From assembly GCA_045545735.1 (NCBI GenBank), contig JAZQBM010000012.1, positions 124,001-188,000 on the forward strand: a stretch of DNA of 64,000 bases. Direction: 5' to 3'. Made by a program: the position numbers and the translations under genes. Positions 1 through 8,692 of this stretch are shown here, piece by piece (positions within the stretch are counted from its first letter, which is position 1; each line of letters opens with the position of its first letter). A model generated the notes under the pieces. That model did no database searches. It was not told the origin of the DNA and saw nothing but the letters and a program-made list of their open reading frames with translations. This DNA is from Fimenecus sp045545735. GTDB taxonomy: Bacteria > Bacillota > Clostridia > Oscillospirales > Acutalibacteraceae.

Positions 1-1
1 T

Positions 2-115
2 TTCAATATTGATAATCAGCAGTATGGCAGTGTCCACGGTATTGATGAAAACGTGTTCATTAAATGCTTGCCTGAAGCAGTTGATTTTTACAGATACGTA
101 ATTAAAGAGGTATAA
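2..115 (+). CDS. C-terminal end of an M20-family-like peptidase (partial)
   Basis: Only the last 37 codons of this gene lie in the window; the frame is open from base 2 to a TAA at 113-115. The tail contains YGSVHGIDENV followed by an amphipathic helix ending in YRYVIKEV. A His followed closely by Asp-Glu and a terminal helix is what the C-terminus of M20 metallopeptidases (acetylornithine deacetylase / dipeptidase type) looks like, where this His is a zinc ligand. The gene ends one base before the YfcC start, so the two are probably co-transcribed, and peptidases of this kind often sit next to YfcC carriers. The call rests on a short tail and is tentative. Confidence 0.4.
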   Translation, partial: FNIDNQQYGSVHGIDENVFIKCLPEAVDFYRYVIKEV

Positions 116-116
116 T

Positions 117-1523
117 ATGGAAGAAAAAACCGAAAATAAAGGACTTGGTATAAGTGCCAAATCCTTTATAGGTGCAATTGTCATTATTTTTGTATTAATG
201 TGTTTGACTTATGCTATCACGTTTGTAATTCCCGGTGGTGAATATACAAGAGTAACTGATGCAAATGGTGTAGAAACAATAGTGACTGATAGTTTTCAGT
301 ATGTTGAGGGCGGTTTGCCTTTCTGGAAATGGATTTTATCACCGTTTCTTGTGCTTGGGGCAGACGGCGGTGGTGCAATAATTGCTGTAATCGCATTTTT
401 GCTTGTAATCGGTGGTGTGTTCACAGCCCTTGACAAAAGCGGACTTATGCACTATATGCTTAAAAAGATTGTCCACAAATTCGGCAATAAAAGATATACA
501 CTTTTGTCGCTTATAGTTCTTTTCTTTATGGCAATGGGTAGTTTTATCGGCTCATTTGAAGAATGTGTTCCGTTAGTTCCTATTGTTGTAGGACTTTGTG
601 TAGCACTTGGATGGGATGAACTTACGGGACTTGGTATTTCAATACTTGCGGCAGGTTGTGGATTTGCTGCAGGCGTGTGTAATCCGTTTACAGTTGGCGT
701 TGCACAAGAGTTAGCAGGGCTTCCAATGTTTTCGGGCATATGGTTACGACTTGTTTCTTTTGTGATTATTTACGCAGTTTTGCTGTTTTTTGTAAAACGT
801 TATGCAAAGAAAATTGAAAAGCCAATCAGTAATATAAATGCACAGTCAGATTTCGTTGAAGACCCTAAAATGAATAAAGCACTCTTGCTTTTTGTGGGAA
901 TTTTAGGTGCAGGAATTTTAGTTGTTTTAAGTTCTGTATTTTTAACATTTTTGCAGGACTACACAATGATTATTGTAGCACTTATGTTCCTTGTTGCAGG
1001 TATTTCATCAATAGTTGCAACAGGAATGAAAGCCCGTGACCTTGGGAAAAATTTCGTTGCGGGTATTGTTACAATTATTCCTGCCGTGTTTATGATTTTA
1101 ATGGCAAGTTCAATTAAATATACTTTAACTGAAGGTAAAATACTTGATACAATTCTTGCATTTGCAGTGGGAATTGCAAATGAATTGCCACAAGAAGCAG
1201 TAATTTTGTTTGTGTATTTAATTGTGCTTATAATGAATTTCTTTATAAGTTCAGGTTCCGCAAAAGCATTTTTGCTTATGCCACTTATTGTGCCTATTTG
1301 TCAAGTGTTTGAAATCTCATCACAGTTGTCAGTTATGGCATTCGCATTTGGCGACGGATTTTCAAATGTGCTTTACCCTACAAATCCCGTGTTGCTTATA
1401 AGCCTTGGACTTGCGGGCGTAAGTTACACAAAATGGTTTAAATGGTCGTGTAAAATTCAACTTGCCATTCTTACAGTCACTTCTTGCTTACTTCTTTTCG
1501 GATTAAGCATTGGTTATAATTAA
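117..1523 (+). CDS. YfcC family (DcuC-like) membrane transporter
   Basis: This is a 468-residue integral membrane protein of the YfcC/DcuC group in the ion-transporter superfamily, whose members carry C4-dicarboxylates or amino-acid-derived anions. The first membrane segment (about 20-40) is followed by a periplasm-type loop beginning VIPGGEYTR, typical of the family; about eleven more hydrophobic segments follow, with the conserved GSFEECVPLVPI and GCGFAAGVCNPFTVGV stretches near 140-200 and a second inverted-half motif SSGSAKAFLLMPL near 375. Length is normal. The start is the ATG one base after the upstream TAA, preceded by AAAGAGG. It is followed by a strong bidirectional terminator. The substrate cannot be read from sequence; the peptidase tail upstream suggests an amino acid or peptide breakdown product. 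Confidence 0.85.
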   Translation: MEEKTENKGLGISAKSFIGAIVIIFVLMCLTYAITFVIPGGEYTRVTDANGVETIVTDSFQYVEGGLPFWKWILSPFLVLGADGGGAIIAVIAFLLVIGGVFTALDKSGLMHYMLKKIVHKFGNKRYTLLSLIVLFFMAMGSFIGSFEECVPLVPIVVGLCVALGWDELTGLGISILAAGCGFAAGVCNPFTVGVAQELAGLPMFSGIWLRLVSFVIIYAVLLFFVKRYAKKIEKPISNINAQSDFVEDPKMNKALLLFVGILGAGILVVLSSVFLTFLQDYTMIIVALMFLVAGISSIVATGMKARDLGKNFVAGIVTIIPAVFMILMASSIKYTLTEGKILDTILAFAVGIANELPQEAVILFVYLIVLIMNFFISSGSAKAFLLMPLIVPICQVFEISSQLSVMAFAFGDGFSNVLYPTNPVLLISLGLAGVSYTKWFKWSCKIQLAILTVTSCLLLFGLSIGYN

Positions 1524-1529
1524 ATTAAA

Positions 1530-1555
1530 CGGCAGTTCATTGAACTGCCGTTTTG
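1530..1555. terminator. Bidirectional intrinsic terminator
   Basis: A perfect 10-bp stem CGGCAGTTCA / TGAACTGCCG (1530-1539 and 1541-1550) is flanked by A and T tracts on the two sides, so it can end both the YfcC transcript and the convergent GH35 transcript. Confidence 0.85.
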
Positions 1556-1563
1556 CTTTGTGT

Positions 1564-3312
1564 TTATGCATTTTTATCAAGTATTGGTGTGTCAACAAAT
1601 TCTACAATTGGTTCGCCTTTTATTCCGTCACTTTCAAATACTACAATTTCGTTTTCGCCAACATTTAAAAGTGAAGCGGGGAGATAAAGTGTCACTTGAG
1701 GACCTACTTCCCAATATCTGCCAAGGTTAAATCCGTTAATTGTCACAAAACCTTTTGTAAAATTTGGGAGTTTTACAAACGTGTCTTTTGCCTCGTCAAC
1801 AGTAAATTTACCTTTATAGAATGCACTCTTTTCTTCAGGTGCTTTTTCAGAATAAACAACCTTGTCAAGATTGTCCATTTCAAGACAATAAACATCCCAG
1901 TCAAAGTGAATAATACTGCCAAGCAAACATCTGCCTGCAAGACCTTTTTTACGCATCATTTTAGGGCCAAAGTTTGCTCTGCCCATATTCTCACAAAGAA
2001 TTGTAAGTCTGTCGCCCTTTTTAGCATTGATTTTAAGTTCCAATTTTTCATCATTGATATAAACAATACCAATAAGGTCACGATTTATGTAGATTTGTGC
2101 ACGGTCACCAAGGCTCTCAAATGAAAGTGTAGTGTCAACATAATCGCGGTTGAGAGTAGTTGTATATGCAATATACCCATAACCTTGACCGTTCTTTTCC
2201 ATACAAAGTGGAACATCATTGTGCTTTTTTTCTGCAAGATTTTCAAGATTATCAAAAAGTCCTGCAACTTCTGTTAGTTTTACCTTGCCATAAGCTTTTT
2301 TCTCACGATTTGCAGGGATTTCCGGTAAATCTTCATTAACATATTTCTTGATTATATTTCTTACAGCGTGATATTTTGGCGTTACGTCACCACATTCCGT
2401 GAGAATTGCGTCGTAGTCGTAACTTGTAACGTCAGGGGCAAATTTTTCATAGTGATTTGCACCACTTGTAAAGCCAAAGTTTGTGCCACCAATGAACATA
2501 TACATATTCAAACTGCCACGAGAAAGCATATCGTCAACAACTTTTGCGTAATCTTCAGCAGATGTTGTGTGGTGATGTTCTTCACCCCAACCGTCAAACC
2601 AGCCGTTCCACATTTCCATACACATTTTTGGTGCATCGGGAAACAATTCGTCGTGTGCCTTGAAGTTTTCTTCAACTCGGCTACCAAAATTAAGAGTAGT
2701 AAAACAACCCTCAATACTGCCGTCAAGAAGATTTTCTTTTGAAGTGCCGTCAGATGTGAAAAGTGGCACATCTATTCCGCGTCTAATATAACCGTCACGT
2801 AAGTATGCAAGGTACTTCTTGTCATCACCGTAATAGCCGTATTCGTTTTCGCATTGCATCATAATAACGGGTCCGCCATTAGTACAAAGAAGTGGACGTA
2901 CTTCGTCAAAAAGTTTGTCAAGATACTTGTCAAAACGTTCAATATATGCCTTGTTTGAACAACGAATTTCCATATTTTCATCTGCCTGAATCCACCAAGG
3001 AAGCCCGCCGAATTCCCACTCGGAACAGATATACGGACCGGGACGCACAATAGCCATAAGCCCTTCTTCCTGTGCGATTTTTAAGAATTTTGCAATATCA
3101 AGATTGTTCGTAAAATCATAAACAACAGGCTTTTTTTCGTGCATATTCCAAGCACAGTATGTTTCAACACAGTTGCAACCGATTGCACGGAGTTTCTTGA
3201 AAATATCACGCCAAGTGTCAGGCATATTTCTGAAATAATGCACCGCACCTGAAATTATTTTAATTTCTTTTCCGTCTTTTATAAATTTACTTCCCTTTAC
3301 CTCAAATACCAT
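1564..3312 (-). CDS. Beta-galactosidase, glycoside hydrolase family 35
   Basis: A 582-residue GH35 retaining beta-galactosidase. The catalytic TIM barrel occupies about residues 5-330: SGAVHYFR near 21, the PGPYICSEWEFGGLPWW block at 91-107, the acid/base Glu157 in CENEYG and the nucleophile Glu233 in MCMEMWNGWFDGWG. Two beta-sandwich domains follow, ending with the NGFNLGRYWEVGPQ segment typical of the family C-terminus. There is no signal peptide, so it should act in the cytoplasm on imported galactosides. It is transcribed alone, convergent with the YfcC gene and divergent from the sigma factor gene. No galactose genes are adjacent, so the natural substrate (galacto-oligosaccharide, galactan fragment or host glycan) is unknown. 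Confidence 0.93.
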   Translation of the reverse strand: MVFEVKGSKFIKDGKEIKIISGAVHYFRNMPDTWRDIFKKLRAIGCNCVETYCAWNMHEKKPVVYDFTNNLDIAKFLKIAQEEGLMAIVRPGPYICSEWEFGGLPWWIQADENMEIRCSNKAYIERFDKYLDKLFDEVRPLLCTNGGPVIMMQCENEYGYYGDDKKYLAYLRDGYIRRGIDVPLFTSDGTSKENLLDGSIEGCFTTLNFGSRVEENFKAHDELFPDAPKMCMEMWNGWFDGWGEEHHHTTSAEDYAKVVDDMLSRGSLNMYMFIGGTNFGFTSGANHYEKFAPDVTSYDYDAILTECGDVTPKYHAVRNIIKKYVNEDLPEIPANREKKAYGKVKLTEVAGLFDNLENLAEKKHNDVPLCMEKNGQGYGYIAYTTTLNRDYVDTTLSFESLGDRAQIYINRDLIGIVYINDEKLELKINAKKGDRLTILCENMGRANFGPKMMRKKGLAGRCLLGSIIHFDWDVYCLEMDNLDKVVYSEKAPEEKSAFYKGKFTVDEAKDTFVKLPNFTKGFVTINGFNLGRYWEVGPQVTLYLPASLLNVGENEIVVFESDGIKGEPIVEFVDTPILDKNA

Positions 3313-3404
3313 TGTAAAATCCCCCTGAAATTTGCTTGTTAGAATTTACATTTATAGAATAACATTATTTTTTAATAATTACAATGGGGATTTATTAGTC
3401 AAAC

Positions 3405-3433
3405 TTGCTTTATTTGTCGAATTAAGTTATAAT
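3405..3433 (+). promoter_or_regulatory. Sigma-A type promoter of the ECF sigma gene
   Basis: TTGCTT (3405-3410) and a perfect TATAAT (3428-3433) are separated by 17 bp, 24 bp before the start codon. This suggests basal transcription of the sigma operon by the housekeeping polymerase. Confidence 0.7.
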
Positions 3434-3457
3434 TTGCCTATAAGGAGAGTGAACATT

Positions 3458-4015
3458 ATGATGTTTGTATATTTTGCGTTGCTTGAGAATCCTGAAGATG
3501 AGCCACAATTTGAGGTGTTCTATAACAAATTTTATAACATAGTTTTCTATATTACAAAGGATTATTTGAAGAATATTGAGTCTGCAGAAGACTGTGCTCA
3601 CGAGGTTATGATATTTTTTGCGAAAAAATTTCATAACTTACCGAAGGATTTTAACGATAAGAAGTTAATGAACTACATAAGAGTAGTTTCAAAATGTATG
3701 GCTATTGATATGTATCGCAAAAACAAAAAGCATACAGAAAATGTTGTTGATAACGATATTTCAGAATTTTTTAACATTGGTGAAGAAGATTTTGACGAAT
3801 TTGAACATATGGATTTAAAAATTGCAATTGACAAATTGCCTGATGAATTAAAACATATTTTTTACTTAAAATATATTTTAGAACTTTCAGGTGCAGATAT
3901 TGCAGAGTTGTTGAACATATCACAGCCACTTGTAAGAAAAAGATGTATGCTTGGCATGCAAATGGTAAGGGACTATGTCCTTGGTGAAGAAAAAGGTGAC
4001 AAAGAAAATGAGTAA
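3458..4015 (+). CDS. RNA polymerase ECF-type sigma-70 family factor
   Basis: The frame is open further upstream, but AAGGAGAG at 3442-3449 marks ATG 3458 as the start, giving 185 residues, a normal ECF length. Region 2 lies at about 20-95 (FEVFYNKFYNIVFYITKDYL, then DCAHEVMIFFAKKFHNL and the Asp-Met-Tyr-Arg-Lys-Asn helix). Region 4 lies at about 130-175, with LPDELKHIFYLKYILELS and the helix-turn-helix GADIAELLNISQPLVRKR. The acidic linker between them is typical. Its stop codon overlaps the start of the next gene, a DUF4367-like membrane protein that is probably its anti-sigma factor, so the pair should be translationally coupled. Confidence 0.85.
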   Translation: MMFVYFALLENPEDEPQFEVFYNKFYNIVFYITKDYLKNIESAEDCAHEVMIFFAKKFHNLPKDFNDKKLMNYIRVVSKCMAIDMYRKNKKHTENVVDNDISEFFNIGEEDFDEFEHMDLKIAIDKLPDELKHIFYLKYILELSGADIAELLNISQPLVRKRCMLGMQMVRDYVLGEEKGDKENE

Positions 4016-4637
4016 ATTCGCTGAAGCTTGTATGCTCTCCTATGAAGATTGGGTAGCAACATTCCCCGAAATTATACCTGAGGCAGAATACACCGAAAAG
4101 CACGAGAAATGGAAGAAAAAACTGTTCGATAAAATGCGTGGCGACCGCTATCACAGATTTACAGCAAAAACCGTTAAAGTTATGCTTGTGGCAGCCGTAA
4201 TTTCCGCATTACTTCTCACCGCATTTGTAATCCCGTCATCACGTGAGTTTATCATTGATAACTTAGGGATTTACAGTACATACGAATTGACCGAAGATAA
4301 CGGCAACTCTGTAAACGGCGAAATCACCGTCGGCTACATCCCCGAAGGATTTGAGTTGGAGAGTAAGGAAGAACTTTCAAAAAGCTTGATGTACCATTAT
4401 ACAAACAGCAAAAGTGAATCATTTAAGATTTTAAAACAAGCATCATCAACACAGATTGAATTTGATACTGAAAATGTTGAAGCAACAGAAGTTGTTGTTA
4501 ATGATATGAAATATATATGTTGCACAAGTGTATCAGGTAATAGTAGTATTATTTGGAATAAAAATGATTATGTTTTTAGAATTGATGGAAATATTTCTGT
4601 AGAAGAGCTTGTTAAAATTGCTGAAAAAGTAAAATAA
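4008..4637 (+). CDS. Putative membrane anti-sigma factor, DUF4367-like
   Basis: The start is ATG 4008, which overlaps the sigma stop (4013-4015) and is preceded by AAAGGTG, giving 209 residues. An N-terminal cytosolic part of about 55 residues, rich in charge, is followed by one membrane segment (about 58-77, VMLVAAVISALLLTAFVI) and an extracellular domain. The GYIPEGFELES stretch and the alternating strand pattern after it resemble DUF4367 domains, which often occur in clostridial anti-sigma factors. The expected role is to hold the sigma factor at the membrane until a surface signal arrives. No zinc-binding HxxxCxxC motif of the classic ZAS type is present. Function is inferred mainly from position and topology. 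Confidence 0.7.
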   Translation: MSKFAEACMLSYEDWVATFPEIIPEAEYTEKHEKWKKKLFDKMRGDRYHRFTAKTVKVMLVAAVISALLLTAFVIPSSREFIIDNLGIYSTYELTEDNGNSVNGEITVGYIPEGFELESKEELSKSLMYHYTNSKSESFKILKQASSTQIEFDTENVEATEVVVNDMKYICCTSVSGNSSIIWNKNDYVFRIDGNISVEELVKIAEKVK

Positions 4638-4694
4638 ATATAACAAATCCCTAAGTTAAAACGATATATAGCATTTTTTATAGGGGTGAAAAAT

Positions 4695-5099
4695 ATGTCG
4701 AAATTTGTCGAAAAAAGTATCAGCATTCTTTTAATTCTTACAATGCTTTTTTCTGTTTTTGCAATTAATTCATTTGGTGCAACTGCAGAGGATGATTATG
4801 GCGTAATGCCTTGTTTTACTACTATAAGTGCCGTTTCAACTTCGTTTACAATAAGTGGTTTGAATTCAACCTCTTGTGTTACACTTACTTCTCAATATTC
4901 AACGTCACTTTATATTAAAATTGAATTGCAAAAAGAAAAATCATCAGGTTATGAAACTATTGAGACTTGGACAAAATCAGGTACAGGCACATATCTTGGA
5001 CTTGAGGAAACCAGACTTATCAATGTTTTCAGCGATTACAGAATTAAAGTAACTTGCACAGCAGGTAGCGAAACTCACACAACATACGATTACCCATAA
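4695..5099 (+). CDS. Small secreted protein of unknown function
   Basis: AGGGGTG at 4682-4688 favours ATG 4695 over an in-frame GTG at 4686, giving 134 residues. A clear signal peptide (ILLILTMLFSVFAINSFGA, residues about 9-28) is followed by a compact beta-rich domain with YSTSLYIKIELQKEKSSG and YETIETWTKSGTGTYLG. That domain resembles the small secreted beta-sandwich proteins found beside clostridial ECF sigma operons, but I do not recognise a named family. It lies 57 bp after the anti-sigma gene. The gap holds TATAAC, 17 bp, then CGAT (from about 4640), which might be an ECF-type promoter, so it is a candidate target of the upstream sigma factor. This link is inference. Confidence 0.55.
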   Translation: MSKFVEKSISILLILTMLFSVFAINSFGATAEDDYGVMPCFTTISAVSTSFTISGLNSTSCVTLTSQYSTSLYIKIELQKEKSSGYETIETWTKSGTGTYLGLEETRLINVFSDYRIKVTCTAGSETHTTYDYP

Positions 5100-5153
5100 T
5101 CGTAAAAAACAAAAATTCACTTTGTACAAATACCTCGCATAAAGTGAAAAACA

Positions 5154-5195
5154 AACCCCACCCCGTACCCTAAAAAGTACGGGGTGGGGTTGTTT
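5154..5195. terminator. Strong GC-rich bidirectional terminator
   Basis: A perfect 15-bp stem pairs 5154-5168 (AACCCCACCCCGTAC) with 5177-5191 around an 8-nt loop and is followed by TGTTT. It separates the convergent small secreted protein gene and spoIID-like gene. Confidence 0.8.
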
Positions 5196-5210
5196 AAAAC
5201 TCATTCAGCG

Positions 5211-6197
5211 TTATATATTTTGCATTTTCGTGTTTGTATAATAATGCCCTAAAATCTCATCATAACTAAACCCTTGTCTTGCCATATAATCCGCACCATA
5301 TTGGCTCATTCCTACGCCGTGACCGTAACCACATACAGAAAAAACAAAATTACCGTCATTGTATTTAACTGCAAAAGTACTGCTCTTAAGCCCGAAAATA
5401 CTGCGAATTTCCGTGCCCTTAAAACTTTTTCCGCCAATAATTATCTCTTTCACCATGCCCGTGTCGGTATTGGTGATTTTTTCTACCCATTTTGTAGGCT
5501 CATCACCTAAACTTGCCCCGTTTTCAGTCATTTTTTTCTTAAATTCATCACTTGTGACAGTTACTTCCGATTTGTAAGCAGGGGAGAGTTTGTCGCCTGC
5601 ACTCTGTACTGATACAAGATACGGGTAATTCCCACCCCATACGTCAGTAGCATTTTCGGTTTGTCCGTTAGAAATCGCGTGAAAAACCGCGTTAATCGGC
5701 TCGTTTTCATATACAAGAATAACGTTAATAACAGCATCAACGCATTTTTCAAGTTTTTCCCTATATGTCTTGTAATTTTCGCCCCATTTTTCTTTTTGCT
5801 CATCATCTGTCAAATACCCTTGATGAGTTGCGGCACTATCAGTAATGTCAGCATCTTCAAGATTGTCTGTTTTATGTAATTTTGTGTACTCAAGTTTAGT
5901 GTGTGCTGCAACAATCTGTGCCTTGATTGCCTCTTCGTGATATGCGGGGTTTACTTCTGCCGCCACAACACCAATAAGATATTCCCGCAAACTCATTTCC
6001 GTAATATTTTTACTACTTGCATTCATAACTTTTACGGTAGAATTCACATTTTCAGTTGGTTCTTCTTCTGCAGTTTCAGTTTCTTCTTCCGCAAAGAATT
6101 CCCTTGAAATTACGTCAGTTGCCTTTTCAACAGACACAAGCGGAAACAGTATCATAGCAAGTGACAGAAAAAAGCAGATAACCGTGTAACTTTTCAT
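5211..6197 (-). CDS. spoIID: SpoIID/LytB domain protein, peptidoglycan lytic transglycosylase
   Basis: A 328-residue protein with an N-terminal signal anchor (residues 5-22), a short acidic Glu/Thr-rich linker (35-52) and a SpoIID domain. The domain starts at MSLREYLIGVVAAEV, where Glu81 matches the essential catalytic Glu of Bacillus subtilis SpoIID, continues through AIKAQIVAAHT, and ends with the hallmark GYGHGVGMSQYGAD near 296-309. In sporulating Firmicutes SpoIID removes stem-less glycan during engulfment, together with SpoIIP and SpoIIM. Neither partner is nearby, which is normal. Length matches SpoIID (about 340). A non-sporulation LytB-like role cannot be excluded. RBS AAGGGAGA precedes the start. 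Confidence 0.88.
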   Translation of the reverse strand: MKSYTVICFFLSLAMILFPLVSVEKATDVISREFFAEEETETAEEEPTENVNSTVKVMNASSKNITEMSLREYLIGVVAAEVNPAYHEEAIKAQIVAAHTKLEYTKLHKTDNLEDADITDSAATHQGYLTDDEQKEKWGENYKTYREKLEKCVDAVINVILVYENEPINAVFHAISNGQTENATDVWGGNYPYLVSVQSAGDKLSPAYKSEVTVTSDEFKKKMTENGASLGDEPTKWVEKITNTDTGMVKEIIIGGKSFKGTEIRSIFGLKSSTFAVKYNDGNFVFSVCGYGHGVGMSQYGADYMARQGFSYDEILGHYYTNTKMQNI

Positions 6198-6217
6198 ATT
6201 TTTATATCTCCCTTTTA

Positions 6218-6246
6218 TTGACTTTAATTTTCATTTGTATTAAAAT
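6218..6246 (+). promoter_or_regulatory. Promoter of citrate synthase gene
   Basis: TTGACT (6218-6223), a 17-bp spacer and TAAAAT (6241-6246) form a good sigma-A promoter, leaving a leader of about 57 nt before the start codon. Confidence 0.7.
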
Positions 6247-6309
6247 ATATGATGTATATTTATATTATTTTGGATACGTATCGAAATTTTCTACAAGGAG
6301 GTAAAATTT

Positions 6310-7725
6310 ATGTCAGAATATATTTCAAGTATCTCCAATGACGCTCTTTCAACTTTATGCGAAGAGCTTCGTAAAAATAACTATATAAATCCTGATTATT
6401 ATCACAGATTTGACGTAAAGCGTGGACTTCGTAATGCAGACGGAACAGGCGTGCTTGCAGGTCTTACACGTGTATGTTCTGTTGAGGGTTATTATATGGA
6501 TGACGGCGAAAAAGTGCCAAAGCACGGTCGCCTTATTTATCGCGGTATTAATATGACAGATATCGTAGAAAACTGCGAAAAAGAAAATCGCTTCGGTTAT
6601 GAAGAAGTTGTGTGGCTTCTTATGTTCGGCTCACTTCCAACAAAGGAACAACTTGAGCATTTCCGTCAGGTTCTTGCAACTTGCCGTGAATTGCCTGACG
6701 ACTTTATCGAAGATATGATTATGAAAGCACCGTCACCTGACATTATGAACAAAGCGGCTCGCAGCGTGTTGGCTCTTTATTCATATGACCCTAATCCTGA
6801 CGACATTTCACCTGAAAATGTGCTTCGTCAGTCAATTCAGCTTATTGCACAGTTACCTACAATTATGACTGCAGCTTATCAAGTTAAAAGACGTGCTTAT
6901 GATAAAAAAAGTATGTTCTTCCACCAGAATAAGAAAGAGTTAGGAACTGCAGAAAGCATTTTGCGTTCAATCAGACCTGACAAATTCTTTACAGACGAAG
7001 AAGCAAAACTTCTTGACATTTGTTTGATTATTCACGCTGAACACGGTGGCGGTAACAACTCAACATTTACAACAAGATGTATTACTTCCAGCGGTACTGA
7101 TACATATTCAGCAATCGCCGCAGGTATAGGCTCACTTAAAGGACCTCGTCACGGCGGTGCAAACATTGCAGTTTACAAAATGGTTGAAGATATTAAAGAA
7201 CACGTAAGCGACATTACTGATGAAGGTCAGGTTGCTGATTATCTTACAAAAATTATGAATAAGCAGGCAGGCGACGGAAGTGGTCTTATTTACGGTATGG
7301 GACACGCAGTTTACACACTTTCTGACCCGCGTGCTGTAATTCTTCGCCGTTATGCTGATAAGTTCTCAAAAGAGCAGGGCAGAGAAGACGAGTTTAAACT
7401 CTTGAATCTTATTGAAACTCTTACACCTGAACTTTTTGCAAAACTTCGTGGAAATAACAAGAAAATCTGTGCAAACGTTGACCTTTATTCAGGTCTTGTT
7501 TACGATATGCTCGGTATTCCAAAAGAATTATTCACACCATTATTTATGGCAGCTCGTTCAGCAGGTTGGGCTGCACACCGTATTGAAGAAATTACAACGG
7601 GCGGAAGAATTATTCGTCCTGCATATAAAAATGCTACAATTCCACGTGCTTATGTTCCTATGAGTGACCGAATTGTACGTACTGAAGGAATTCAGAAAGA
7701 GTATATTCCTATTGAGGAAAGGTAA
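6310..7725 (+). CDS. gltA: Citrate synthase
   Basis: A 471-residue enzyme condensing oxaloacetate and acetyl-CoA to citrate, the entry to 2-oxoglutarate and glutamate synthesis in anaerobes. Catalytic residues are visible: His281 in GPRHGGAN, His332 in GMGHAVY and Asp391 in NVDLYSG; His245 lies in HAEHGGGNNS. The usual GHRVY is GHAVY here, so the Arg next to the second catalytic His is lost; I believe this occurs in the long clostridial subgroup. The start has a perfect RBS, AAGGAGGT, at 6295-6302. Two membrane-protein genes follow at 8-bp and 5-bp spacing, an apparent operon. Aconitase and isocitrate dehydrogenase genes are not in the window. A 2-methylcitrate synthase role is possible but unsupported. 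Confidence 0.92.
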   Translation: MSEYISSISNDALSTLCEELRKNNYINPDYYHRFDVKRGLRNADGTGVLAGLTRVCSVEGYYMDDGEKVPKHGRLIYRGINMTDIVENCEKENRFGYEEVVWLLMFGSLPTKEQLEHFRQVLATCRELPDDFIEDMIMKAPSPDIMNKAARSVLALYSYDPNPDDISPENVLRQSIQLIAQLPTIMTAAYQVKRRAYDKKSMFFHQNKKELGTAESILRSIRPDKFFTDEEAKLLDICLIIHAEHGGGNNSTFTTRCITSSGTDTYSAIAAGIGSLKGPRHGGANIAVYKMVEDIKEHVSDITDEGQVADYLTKIMNKQAGDGSGLIYGMGHAVYTLSDPRAVILRRYADKFSKEQGREDEFKLLNLIETLTPELFAKLRGNNKKICANVDLYSGLVYDMLGIPKELFTPLFMAARSAGWAAHRIEEITTGGRIIRPAYKNATIPRAYVPMSDRIVRTEGIQKEYIPIEER

Positions 7726-7733
7726 GAAAAACT

Positions 7734-8687
7734 ATGAAAATAACAGGAAAATACGAAAAAATTAATCCTTTATATTCGCTTTATGTAATCCTTGGGCTTG
7801 TGGCTGTTGCCGTACCTTTCAGAATGTATCAGCATCTTAATATAATTGAGGCTGACACAGGTTTTTATAAGGTAGTTGACTGGTCAGTTTATCTTATTTA
7901 CGCGTTGGGAATTATTGCGGTAATCGTACCTTATGTACTCACTATTCTTGCAAAAAATGTTCCTGCGTCAAAGTCACCATTCAGAAAAAATAAGTTTTTG
8001 GCGGTTGCATCATTTGTTTTTGCAGGCGGAGTAGTGTTCGATGTGGTATCATCGCTCTCAACATTCTTAATTAATGCAAAAAGTTTCAGTTCAGTAGGCA
8101 TTTCAATTATGGGTACAATGGACCAGGCACAATTGCCATTACTCATTGAAAGCATTTTCGGTGTTCTTGCAGCAATATATATAATCATTTTCGGTATTTC
8201 ATTTATTGACGGCAGAACAACATATTCACAATACAAATTTTTGGCTCTTGCACCGCTTTTCTGGGCAATGAGCAGAATAGTTATCCGTTTTGTGAGAAAA
8301 ATAGCATATGTGAATGTTTCTGATTTAATGCTTGAGCTTTTCGCAATTACATTTATGATGATTTTCTTACTTTCTTTTGCACGAATTTCTTCAGGACTTG
8401 CAAACAGTAAGGCTATGAGAAATCTTTTTGCATCAGGATTTGTAGGAATTTTCTTCTGTGTAGTTTCAAATCTTCCACGTCTTTTAATGGTGATTACCGG
8501 TAACGCAAATGCTTTACCTGATGAATACCCATTCTCACTTTGCGATTTAGGTTTTGCAGTTTTCGCATTCGCATATATTGTAAATGCAGTTAAATGTGCA
8601 AAAGAAAACGATAGTGCAGAACTTTTGGGTGAAGAAGTAGAAGTTCATGATGAAATGGAAATTGATGATAACTTTCTTTCGGAGTAA
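7734..8687 (+). CDS. Conserved multi-pass membrane protein, unknown function
   Basis: A 317-residue protein with about eight hydrophobic segments (roughly 14-32, 48-70, 88-106, 132-156, 168-186, 200-220, 232-252 and 266-284) and a short acidic cytosolic tail ending in VHDEMEIDDNFLSE. I recognise no family, no transporter signature and no catalytic motif. It starts 8 bp after citrate synthase with an AGGAAAGG ribosome site, and the AEC transporter follows after 5 bp, so the three are very likely one transcript. The context hints at a membrane function tied to organic acids, but that is a guess from position only. Confidence 0.6.
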   Translation: MKITGKYEKINPLYSLYVILGLVAVAVPFRMYQHLNIIEADTGFYKVVDWSVYLIYALGIIAVIVPYVLTILAKNVPASKSPFRKNKFLAVASFVFAGGVVFDVVSSLSTFLINAKSFSSVGISIMGTMDQAQLPLLIESIFGVLAAIYIIIFGISFIDGRTTYSQYKFLALAPLFWAMSRIVIRFVRKIAYVNVSDLMLELFAITFMMIFLLSFARISSGLANSKAMRNLFASGFVGIFFCVVSNLPRLLMVITGNANALPDEYPFSLCDLGFAVFAFAYIVNAVKCAKENDSAELLGEEVEVHDEMEIDDNFLSE

Positions 8688-8692
8688 TTTAA

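Noticed and set aside
7250..7330. GHAVY in place of GHRVY in citrate synthase as a sign of inactivation
   Set aside because: All three catalytic residues are present, and I believe this variant is normal for long clostridial citrate synthases.
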